Positions 45,167-55,000 of a DNA stretch of 64,000 nt are shown piece after piece. Position 1 is the first letter of the stretch, and each line of letters opens with the position of its first letter. The translations under genes and the position numbers were made by a program. Under the pieces are notes generated by a model. That model did no database searches and had not been told where the DNA came from. It saw only the letters and a list, made by a program, of their open reading frames with translations. This stretch comes from Corythucha ciliata (taxonomy: Eukaryota; Arthropoda; Insecta; Hemiptera; Tingidae), in assembly GCA_038030265.1 (NCBI GenBank), contig CM075943.1, forward strand, positions 2,728,001 to 2,792,000, read 5' to 3'.

Positions 45167-45391
45167 TGTTGTTATTTCGGGTTTAAAATAAAGTAGTCAT
45201 TTTATTCTCTTTAAAAGGAACACGTTATATTTTTCAACTCTAACCCGTACACTTGAATTTTGCAACTAGAACAATATAAAGAGAGAAAACAGGGTTATAA
45301 GACGCGCCAGATAGAAAAAATGATTAATGCTCGAGTGCGCCTCTCGTGTGCCGCGAGACAATTAACATTTCAAAAGATAGTTTTCACAACA
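45167..45391 (-). repeat. Copia 3' LTR
   Basis: 225 bp, TG...CA on the coding strand. Pairs with the interrupted 5' LTR. Confidence 0.92.
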
Positions 45392-45478
45392 CACCACCCT
45401 AATTGTCAACGCGTAAAAGTTTTGTTCAAAAAAAAAAAAAAATTAATAATAATAAAAGAAACTTGAGGAAAAAAAAAA

Positions 45479-48470
45479 TTAAACATTGATTTTGCTGCGA
45501 AGTTGTGCAAATCGTACGGCATTCAGTGGCTTCGTGAACAAGTCGGCTATTTGGTCCTCTGAGGGGCAATATTTAATTTTTAGCACACCCTCGTCAACCT
45601 TTTCTTTGATGTAGTGGAACCTGACGTCAATGTGTTTCGATCTTCTGTTGATGATTCCGTTAGTGATGAGATCGATTGCACTTTTGTTGTCAACATTGAG
45701 CTCGGCTTCGAAGGGTTGTCCAGAAAGCTCTTCAAGAAAACTTTTTATGTATACAATGACTTTCGTTGCCTCAGCCGCAGCTATGTATTCAGCCTCAGTA
45801 GCTGACGTTGCAACGATTGGTTGTCGTCGTGACGTCCAGCATATAGGTCCTTCGTTGAAGTATATTATGTAACCGGTGGTGCTTCGACGCGAAGAGCGAT
45901 CGCCGGCGAAATCTGCATCGCAGAACGCAGTCAGTTTATTTTCAGAATCATTCCTTGAGTACGCTATCCCAAAATCCTTCGTCGAATTCAAGTATTTCAG
46001 AGTTCTCTTCAAATTGGACAAATCGAAAAGATTAGGGTTTTCGACGCTGTGCTATATCAGGACGAGTTTTGGTGGCTAGATACAACAAACTTCCCACTGA
46101 CTCTCGGAATGGAAACTTTATTTCTCCTTCGATCAGTGGAGGAGTTTCGTTGCCCGGAGCAAAGGGCGTAGATATAGGCTTAGACTCAGACATTCCGTAT
46201 TTTTTTAAAATTTCATTGGCGTAGTTTGTTTGACACAGTTTGAGACGACTAGCAGAATTTTGAAGTTCTATTCCCAGAAACGTTTTTGAAGAGTCATCAG
46301 TCGTCATTTTGAATTCTTTTTCCATGTTTTGCAGGAGTTGTTTCATCGCATTTCTATCCTTCCCGAAAACGATGCCATCATCTACATGAACGCCGAGAAA
46401 TAACGAGTGATCGACATTGACGAAAATGCATTGATCTGTTCTGAGCTGGCGAAATCCGTGAACATTCACCAAAAAGTTTTTTAATCTTTCGTTCCATCGA
46501 GCCGGTGCTTGCTTGAGTCCGTAGAGAGCACGCTGCAACTTGCAGCAAATTTTTCCTTTGACGTCGGAATAGCCCTCTGGCAGCCTCATGTACAGGTCTT
46601 CTTTTACTGAATCATACAGAAAAGCGGCTTTCACATCAAACTTCATCATTTCATATTTATTTTTTGTCGCAAGAGCAATCATAGCTCTGAGAGCGTCATT
46701 TCCTATGACAGGACTGAACGTTTCCTCGTAGTCGGTACCGGCACGCTGTTGAAAACCACGAACCACAAGACGAGCCTTATACCGTCCATCGTCTTTCACT
46801 TTGAAGACCCATTTGCTCGTCAAAATGTTTTGACTTTGCACCTCCTTCGGATCGATAAGCTTCCAGGTTTGATTCTCCTCCAGCGCCCCTTTTTCTTCCT
46901 CAATCGCATCAATCCAGCGGCGACTGTCTTTACCAGAGACGGCTTCTTCATATGTTAAAAGAACATAATCGTCAAACTTTTTGGGCGGCTTCCTTTCCCG
47001 GTGTCCTCGACCGAGATTTTCATTCGCTGGAGTGTCTACGAAATCTTCTTGGTCATTGATTTCAGCGCTACCTTCAACAGCATTAGTAGCCATTTGAGAC
47101 AGGGAACCATTGGCCTCCTCAGGGAGTATTGTTTGATGATTTTCATTTTCTTCGATACTGTCGTCAAAATCGTCGTCTAATGGGAACAAGGCTTTAAGCG
47201 AAATACACTTATCTGTTTCGTTGGAAATTTTGTTTGGCACAAAAACGACATTTCGAGCGGCTACGACGTTGTTGTTTTCCGGAAAGAAAATTCTGTACGC
47301 CTTACTGTCCTCTTCGTAGCCTACGAAAATTCCAGGCTTCCCTTTTGGGTCCCATTTTTTACGCCTTTGATCCGGTACATGAACGAACACTCGACTTCCA
47401 AAGATCTTCAGATGGGTTATCATTTTTTTACGACCGAACCATAGTTCATATGGTGTACGTCCGGGGACTGAACTTTTTCCTGAAACATTGAGGACATAGA
47501 CGGCGGCATTGACTGCTTCCCCCCAAAATTTTTTGTCCAGATTCGCTGAGAGCAACATAGTTCTCGCAGCTTCGACAACCGTTCGCATTTCGCGTTCGAT
47601 CTTCCCATTTTGTTCGGGGCAGTAGGGAACAGATTTTTGATGTCGGATGCCATTTTCTTCAAAAAGTTGTTTCACTGACGAATTTAAAATCTCTGTTCCA
47701 TGGTCGGAGCGAATCGTTTTCACCTTGCGGCCTGTGTCTCTTTCCGCCAGGGTTAAAAATTTTTTAAGCAGGCCTGGGACTTCGGCTTTGGTTTTTATTA
47801 CGTAGCAGAACCTGAAATGAGAGTAGTCATCTTTCAGTAACAAAAAATACCTGGAACCACCAAGGCTGTTGACTTCCATGGGCCCACATAAATCGACATG
47901 AATGAGCTCGGATGGTTCTGTAGACTTCGTCAAACTGGAATGAAACGGGAAACGGTGTAGTTTTCCAGCGTGGCAATCTTCGCAGAAAAAATTGTCATCG
48001 TTGCAGTAATCAATGTTGTTCTTTTTCAGAATGGACTTCACGTAGGCAACATTTTTATGAGCCAGTCTGCGATGCCACTCGAGTAGAGATGTCGCTTTTT
48101 CAGTTGACGCTACCGCTGCGCTTTCGTGGTCGACCGTCATTTTCAGGACGTAGACATTACCATTCAATTTCGCTTCGGCGAAAACCGTTCCATTTTTAGC
48201 TAATTGACAGGTGTCGCCCGCACCCATCAAATTATGACCTTTTTGCATTGCGCAAGACACTGAAAAGAGATTCATTTTTAATACCGGAACGTGTAAAACA
48301 TTTTTGATTGATTTTCCGTCGACTATTGTTATGACGTCAATGTCCCCAACGCCAACACCTTCGAGAGTACTTCCATCGTCGATTTTTACATTTTTAGAAC
48401 AAGGCTGATAGGTACGAAAAAAAATTTTATGCGGAGTCATGTGCTGGCTAGCACCGCTGTCAAAAACCAT
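45479..48470 (-). pseudogene. Copia Pol (protease, integrase, RT, RNase H) with a frame break
   Basis: Domains in copia order: protease DSGASQHM at the start; GAG_pre-integrase/H2C2 zinc region (WHRRLAHKNVAY ... CEDCHAGK); integrase catalytic residues in HVDLCGPM, RSDHGTEIL and EQNGKIEREM; RT_copia with GVHVDDGIVFG; and RNase H (FCDADFAGDRSSRRSTTGY, EAEYIAAAEA, TKPLN). The frame ends after TKTRPDIAQRRKP at 46032 and resumes in another frame by 46021 (SNLKRTLKYLNSTKDFG). The expected intervening residues are partly missing, so a small deletion is likely. Otherwise long and open: 812 plus ~180 codons. Confidence 0.9.
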
Positions 48471-49372
48471 TGATTAGGATCACAAAGATCACTATTCATT
48501 AGTGCCATAGTGATAAAGGCATTCTTCGGCTGAGACGACGCGTTGGAAAAATGCGGAGCACCCCTGTCCTTCGACTGCTTATTTTTTTCATTGTTGCTAC
48601 GAAAACGGCAGTACTTCTGAATGTGACCTACCTTTTTGCAGTAGTGGCACGTAGGTTTTTGAGCGTTAGCAGGGTTCTTGAAGCATTTGTGAGTGGGATG
48701 GTTTTTGCCACAGATAGAACAGTTTTCCGACGAATGAGACGAGAGAGCTAAATTGCTCTTATCCCCCTCCCGAGTTTTCACGCGCCGTTCTTCGATAATT
48801 AGCCGGGACGTTAACTCGTTGATTGTTTGTTTTTCGGGATCAACTGACTCCCACGAGGATACAAAATAAGTCAAGTAATCTGGGAGAGACATGAGAATCT
48901 TCGTCATAACCTGCTTATCAGAAATATTTTCACCGAAACGTTTAAGTTTTGTGACTATATCAAGAATATTCGAGACATGATTTGCAACCCCTTGATTTGC
49001 GTATGAGTAAGCGAAGAACTCTTCATGTAGCAAATGAACACTCGTGTCAGACCTTTGCTCGTAGACTGCGAGCAGTTTGTCCCACATTTCCGCAGCAGTT
49101 TGACACGTAACTATGTGAACCATAGGTCCTTCTTCGATTCGGGGAACAATTAAGGCTTTGGCTTTGCTATCGCGTTTCGACCATGCTCCCAATTCTTCAT
49201 CAAAAACGGTCTTACTTTTTCCTTCTTGCAGGGTCGGCCTGACCTCAGTGCCATACAGTAGTTTCTCGAACCCTTTGGCTTCGGCCGCTATGACGATTTG
49301 AAACTTCCACAGTGCCCAGTTGGAATCACCTTTCAACCTCGTAACAGAGTATTGATCAATAAACTCAGCCAT
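48437..49372 (-). CDS. Copia Gag
   Basis: 311 residues with ATG at 49372, 145 bp inside the 5' LTR. UBN2/copia-type Gag: LKGDSNWALWKFQIVI and WDKLLAVYE, then the zinc knuckle CHYCKKVGHIQKYC and a second cluster CSICGKNHPTHKC. At the 3' end the frame reads QWFLTAVLAST while pol reads MVFDSGASQHM from the same bases. Copia usually has one continuous gag-pol frame, so a one-base change near 48468 probably split them. A functional frameshift is not excluded. Confidence 0.88.
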   Translation of the reverse strand: MAEFIDQYSVTRLKGDSNWALWKFQIVIAAEAKGFEKLLYGTEVRPTLQEGKSKTVFDEELGAWSKRDSKAKALIVPRIEEGPMVHIVTCQTAAEMWDKLLAVYEQRSDTSVHLLHEEFFAYSYANQGVANHVSNILDIVTKLKRFGENISDKQVMTKILMSLPDYLTYFVSSWESVDPEKQTINELTSRLIIEERRVKTREGDKSNLALSSHSSENCSICGKNHPTHKCFKNPANAQKPTCHYCKKVGHIQKYCRFRSNNEKNKQSKDRGAPHFSNASSQPKNAFITMALMNSDLCDPNQWFLTAVLAST

Positions 49373-49507
49373 CGTCCGTATTTTAAAATTTCCGTCCCGT
49401 AAAAACTTGAAACAAACCGGGGGAACTACACGACCGGACTCTCACGCACACTGAACTTGAGTTTTTTTATTTATTTATTGAACCGACTGCTCCACGGCGT
49501 TTTTAAA

Positions 49508-49517
49508 GCCCATAACC
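49508..49517 (-). other. Copia primer-binding site
   Basis: GGTTATGGGC directly after the 5' LTR. The same word follows the LTR of Drosophila copia, which is primed by a 5' half-fragment of initiator Met-tRNA. Confidence 0.8.
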
Positions 49518-49684
49518 TGTTGTTATTTCGGGTTTAAAATAAAATAGTCATTTTATTCTCTTTAAAAGGAACACGTTATATTTTTCAACTCTAACCCGTA
49601 CACTTGAATTTTGCAACTAGAACAACATAAAGAGAGAAAACAGGGTTATAAGACGCGCCAGATAGAAAAAATGATTAATGCTCG
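49518..49684 (-). repeat. Copia 5' LTR, first part
   Basis: 167 bp matching 45167-45333. The remaining 58 bp are at 52592-52649, beyond the inserted element; 167+58 equals the 225 bp of the other LTR. Confidence 0.92.
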
Positions 49685-52591
49685 CACTGAGAAAAAAAAT
49701 CGACAGATAATCGGTCAATATCAACCGAGCTAAGTCGGTCAGAGAGTTGCAACCGAGCAGACACGGTTAGAAGTATGCTAGGTCTAATTGACCTAGTTCC
49801 CTGATAACCGTGTCTGCTCGGTTGCAACTCTCTGACCGACTTAGCTCGGTTGATCCGAGGTTGACCGAGTAGACTCGGTCAAAATTCAACACGGTTATTT
49901 TAACTGAACGCTTGGTTAACGAGCGACTACCGAATATTCGGTTATCTCTACCGGCTTTACAGTTGGACTAACTCAGTCTGATCTGTCATTCGTTCCACAT
50001 GAATACTGCTGCTCCAACCGATCTTTCGTTTATAGCAACCGAATACATAACGTCAAGGCCACCCACACTGCTCGGTTATTTTGACCGTAAAGTGTCGGTT
50101 GACCCAACCCACTATGCTGAGTTATTCGTACTATTCCTGTTCCGTTAATCTTACCAAATTCACTTCGCTATTTTGATCGTCTCTGAAATGTCAGTCAGGC
50201 AAACAATTTTGTAGTTTTAATCGTCACTTATCTGATACTCCTCACTATGCTTTGGGAAGCCAGCCGCGTTGAGTCAGCCAAACTAACCTTCTGAACTCCA
50301 ACCGAACTGTGCTAGACTCTACAACAGTAGTCGGTAATTTTATCTAGGTTTCTTTTGTTGTTGTAGCATTTTTTTTTTCTTCTTCTTTCCTCACTAGTAA
50401 TCTTAGGCGAGAAAACGTATGCGATGCAGAAACCGACCCACGCTTCGCTTTGAACTCTAGAGTAATCAGGCGCGCTACAAAAATTATGAAAATTAAGATT
50501 AGGACACATACGTAATTAAAATAAACATTAGCAGCGAAATAAGAGCGTTTCGTAAAATAATTATTTAATGCTAATATGTATTTCAAAGTACATGAATGTA
50601 CGTATACACACGCATATTGAGATTCTGTGTCTTCATTCGCTCATTGAAGAGTGAAAAAACGACCAATGACTTTGTTGTTGCACTATCGAAGAGTACTTCA
50701 ATCCGATCACTTCCTTATTAGGCGATTTTACTCTGGGTTGCTGGCGTTTTGTTTTGTTTGTTTTTTTAAAACAATTTTACAATCTGCCGGGTGACTGCGT
50801 AGCCTAGAAAAAATTCAATAAAAAAAATAATTTCGGTTGTTCCAGCTCGAAACAGCGACTAGATCTAGTACTGTGACCTTGCAGCTGTACTGTGTTACAT
50901 TTTCTCAGGGGAGGCGACACCGACGTCCACTGAATGAAGTAGATGGGGCTCCTAAAAAAAACAAGTTTTAAGTTAAGGCTGTTGAAAATTGAAACAACAA
51001 GCAGTACTGTTACCGTGCAGCTGCACTGTGCTGCAGTTTCAGGCTTTCCACTTCCACGTTGGAGAGGTTTCCACAATTATTAGCGAGAAACGTGCATTAG
51101 TTATTTCAAGAGAACGGCCCTTTTTCCCGCAATTGACAGGTTTTCCGCTTTACGAGGAGTTCACCTTGGACAGGTTTGCTGCAGTAGTGTAGAAGGAAGA
51201 AATATATGTGCAGTTTTCAACACGTTTTGAAGAAGACAAAATAGCAAAACTTCCAAGATAAAATAAAATTAAAATTCATCAAGATCGTTGGTTTTGCGCC
51301 GCGCCGCTCAACGCGTTATACCAGATAAATAATACCCCTGCCTTTCCCACCAAATCTAACATCGTCTAAATGTATTGAGATGAGAGTGTTCCCATTGAAA
51401 TCCCGCTATTGAAAAATTAGTCAAATACCAGAAACCATCGAAATAAAATTAATCGTGCACTGATACAAATTAATCATGTATCTACTTACCAGCGATTTTG
51501 TCGATTACGTCTTCGGACAGGCCATGAACGAAGTAAACCTTTTGCTTCCTCTTTACCAAATTTAGGCAGAAAAAATAGGAACACTCTAAACTTTGCAATT
51601 GCAAGTTTTTAATAAAATTTACGCAACTGACAAAAGCACACTTTCTAGTTTCTATCCCAAACGCAGAACCCAGAATGAACAGCGAGGGAGAGGAATTATG
51701 CTTTGTCGGAGCCTCGGAGCTGGTTGTTAGGTGGAGGGAATTGCTACACGGTTGATGCTGACCGTGTTCTGTGTAGCTAGCCGACTTTCAAGGTTGGGAC
51801 TTGGTCAGCTTGAGCATGCTGCGGGGCGCTATTTCTTTTCTTTTTTCTGCTACGCAAGCAGCTCGAGGCTTGCCTCCTGTCCTCTGTGCCCCTCCGCCCA
51901 TCTTTGTCTAATGTGATCCACATCTACTCCCCAATTCCCCAACCGTTATTTTTTTTTGTGTGTGTGCTCATCATTCTTTCCAAGCCAAGGCCAGGCGGTC
52001 TAGTGAGAATGGGCTTCTGCTTTGAACACGATTATGTATAAATATGAATTTCCGAATTAATAGAGAGAGTAATTACAATAAGTAACCAGAATTGATAAAG
52101 ATGAACAAACGAAAAAGACAAAAACAAGGGTGGATCTGGGACCTTTCACTGCAAGATGGAGGGGTAGGGGATAAACTCCCCCCCCCCCGATCCAGTTCTA
52201 TTGACTAGCTCGGGAGGGGGGGGGGGTTATCCTTACACCTACTCTTCTTTGAACCACCGGGCACTCGGCACGAGCCGCATACAAATGTGACCTTTGTTTA
52301 ACCGAGTTTCGGTAGTCTTAACCGTTAGGTAGTAGGCTGGTTCAACGTCCATTAGAATGAGCAACTCGGTTATTCCGGTATTAACTGACAGACAAGGTTA
52401 AAATGTTAAATTGCACGGTTGGTTCTACAGATCTTAGCTCAAACTCGGTTAGGTTGACCATATTTACCTGTTCAACCGTGTCTACCGAATTAACGCGGTT
52501 AAAAAAGTCAGGTTAAGCCAGCCGTTTTCACGGTAAGAACGACCGAGTTTCAAGTCTAACCGAGTGAGCTTACCGACTTTTTTTCTCAGTG
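49685..52591. mobile_element. 2907 bp terminal-inverted-repeat element without target duplication
   Basis: Ends are CACTGAGAAAAAAAATCG and CGACTTTTTTTCTCAGTG. Joining the copia LTR bases on both sides (…ATGCTCG + AGTGCGCC…) restores the intact LTR exactly, so there is neither duplication nor loss at the target. There is no coding region beyond short random frames, so it is non-autonomous. Its outer ~650 bp (left) and ~300 bp (right) are dense in (A/G)ACCGAG and CTCGGT(T/C) words in both orientations. CACT-starting ends and subterminal repeats recall CACTA/CMC elements, but those make 2-3 bp duplications. Class unresolved. Confidence 0.85.
49721..49853. repeat. Perfect 49 bp inverted repeat inside the TIR element
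   Basis: Arms 49721-49769 and 49805-49853 are exact reverse complements over 49 bp, separated by 35 bp that hold a smaller palindrome (CTAGGTC/GACCTAG). The arms contain several ACCGAG/CTCGGT words. Confidence 0.95.
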
Positions 52592-52684
52592 AGTGCGCCT
52601 CTCGTGTGCCGCGAGACAATTAACATTTCAAAAGATAGTTTTCACAACAATTTTAAATCATTTATTAAGTTTTTTAATGGCGGA

Positions 52685-52960
52685 TTTCACCACCGAGAGT
52701 TAAGGTTTGAGTTACGGGTAACTCGGAGTTAGCGTAAAAAAAGTGTTTCACCACTTCGAGTTATGCTTAACCTTGGAGTTACCAAAAGAAACCTCCTCTC
52801 TTAACTCCGGCTTAACTCAAATAATGAGTTTCATCATCAAAAGTTAGAGTTGGAGTTAAGGATAACCCGGAGTTAAAGAAAAAATGCGTTTCTCCACTTT
52901 GAGTTTGTCTTAACGTGCGGGTTACCAAGAGAGTTAACTCCCAGATCTTATTCTCTAGTA
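52685..52960 (+). repeat. Four imperfect 57-84 bp units with GAGTTA words
   Basis: Units start TTTCACCACC (52685), TTTCACCACT (52746), TTTCATCATC (52829) and TTTCTCCACT (52889). Each is followed by GAGTTA/TAACTC words in both orientations. This lies just right of the copia element. It may be the other end of a Harbinger element, but no pairing end is established. Confidence 0.65.
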
Positions 52961-54195
52961 TTTCCAGGGAATAATCTCTTGACTCGGACATAACCTTGTT
53001 TCAGGCCCAAAAAATATGTTTAAAATTTCGTTCTGTCTTGAATTTTATGTTAAAAAAGTGATGATGAAACAGCGCACTGCTATATTCACGAGGACGATGA
53101 CAATATTTAGACGGGTTCAATAAGGGCGACGAACCGACGATCATAAAGCGACGATATGGAAGGGTAACAACCCGCTCTCAAAGACGGCTAGGACGGGACG
53201 GCTCATGATATTGCGGGTTTGTAAGGAGCGAGTGATGTAAATTCAATAGTACGAATAAAATGATGTTTTAGTTCACAAAAGTCTGAATAACAAATGAGAA
53301 CTACAACGCGTATAAAGTAACAAAATCCTATGTTATGATAGATCGCTTGTTCACTTGTGGGTCGTCCGGTCCTTTATCGGCGGACCGGACTGTTGATTCC
53401 GCTGTAAGGCTTCAAATGAATTCCATAGCCTGTAGCTAAAGAACGCACATCATTATGCTGCTTATTATTTGGAGTTGCCTCTTTGCCTGTCGGTCAATTC
53501 GGGACACATCAGATACTCTGTAAAGGCAATAGCATCTGATTGTGAGTCTATAGCACGAAGTGGAACTGAGGCGGACGGTAGTCGTAATCCTGAGACGATG
53601 AGCTTTTTCTCTGAAGCGATAACGCTTGGGTCAGTGCGAATGAGTCGATGCTGTCGAATTTGTCCGCGATCTCCTTCCGCCTATCTTTCTTTCTTTCCAC
53701 ACAACTGCTTCTGTTTTTCATGATCAAAAACTCCTCATCTCTTCGCCACAACCGACACTTTGAAAATTTTGCGTATCGCTTCTATGAATTAATAAACGAA
53801 ATTCGTGTAGAGTAGAACGATTTTTCCAAAATTAGAACGAATCTAGAAAAAAACGACTGTCCGAGCACGACTGCACTGAACAAATTTCATTGGTCTGATG
53901 AGCTGCTGTGTAGATAAAAATTACTACTGTAGACAGCTTTATCTTGAAGAATTGACTCCGTCTCTTGGCTTTTTCTCTCCCCCGCAGTTTTTCTTTTCTT
54001 TTTCTCTCTCTTGTTTTCGTTTTATTTTCCGGGCAAGCGGAAATGATGTCGAAAATTGTCTTCATTTGAATTGTCCTCAGTGAGGTTATTTGAATGTGCT
54101 ATATTCTCGGCGAAAAACCGAAGGGATCTGGGAAAAAACTAAGGGTTTGGTAACTCCAAATTGGAATTGATGGTGAAACGAGATCTCTCCTAAAG
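52961..54195. other. Unassigned interval
   Basis: No recognisable gene; frames are shorter than 102 codons and unremarkable. Confidence 0.4.
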
Positions 54196-54199
54196 GTCT

Positions 54200-54500
54200 C
54201 CCCACACATATCCGTGTTCTCACCGCGCCGCGTCCGCACCGACACTCGGCCGTGTGTCGGTGAAATGAAAACATCTGAATTAACATGTGATAGCCTACAC
54301 ATGTCCGTGCCCATTCCACCGAGTCCGCGCCGTGTCCGTGAAACCGCCCACACATGTCCGTGTACTCACCGCGCCGAATCCGCACCGACACTCGGCCGTG
54401 TGTCGGTGAAATGAAAACAACTTAATTAACATGTGATAGCCTACACATGTCCGAGTTCATTCTCCGAGTCGTTTCCGCGCCGTGTCCGTACCGTGCCAGT
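54200..54500 (+). repeat. 146 bp tandem duplication
   Basis: Two adjacent copies with period 146 (CCGTGT(T/A)CTCACCGCGCCG at 54212 and 54358). Both contain CACTCGGCCGTGTGTCGGTG, itself a short hairpin, and AACATGTGATAGCCTACAC. Rich in CACATGTCCG and CCGTGTCCG words. No coding role seen. Confidence 0.85.
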
Positions 54501-54551
54501 CACGCCTTTTCTTCATTTTACGCACAACTTTTTTTCTTTTTTTTTAGTGCC

Positions 54552-54883
54552 ATTCCCATTTTAATTTTTCGAAAAAGTCAAGGTGGTGAGGGTGGTCCTT
54601 CCGGTGTGGAAGTGTAAAAATAGCGTTGAGCTTCACAAGTTCATCTTAGCGCTCTAAAATTCGACTCAATAATTTGATGTAACGAAAGCGCTGGGTTCCA
54701 TTGAGATTTATCGAAAACTTTGATGGGGGAGGGTGAAATGGGGGATGAAATTTCAAAAAATCGCTTAAATTCACACGTTTAGGTATTATAAAATACGGCA
54801 CAAAAATTTAATATAACTAAGCCCTTCGAAAACTACCGAAACTTTTCGACATTTTTGAAGAGAGGGTGGTGAAAATAGAGGAA
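54552..54883 (+). repeat. Left arm of a distant inverted repeat (partner 63001-63333)
   Basis: About 330 bp, from ATTCCCATTTTAATTTTTCG to GAAAATAGAGGAA. It is the reverse complement of 63001-63333 with scattered differences. The two arms are 8.1 kb apart. Confidence 0.8.
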
Positions 54884-55000
54884 GAAGTTCGGCTTAATGA
54901 AACAAATTATGGTATCAAAATTATTACTTCTGGGACAGGAAATCCGTATACGGAATGAAATGCAGTCTTTCCGACCGCCAGATGCCGAAGCCGGATGCCG

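Larger units (their letters stand above)
45167..52649 (-). mobile_element. Ty1/copia retrotransposon, one LTR split by a later insertion
   Basis: The minus-strand element has 225 bp LTRs: 45167-45391, and 49518-49684 joined to 52592-52649. They differ at two positions. Plus-strand ends are TGTTGTTATTT and TTCACAACA. Flanks are ATTTA (45162-45166) and ATTTT (52650-52654), an imperfect candidate 5 bp duplication. The primer site next to the 5' LTR is GGTTATGGGC (49508-49517), the sequence known from Drosophila copia. The purine-rich tract TTAGGGTGGTG precedes the 3' LTR. Confidence 0.92.
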
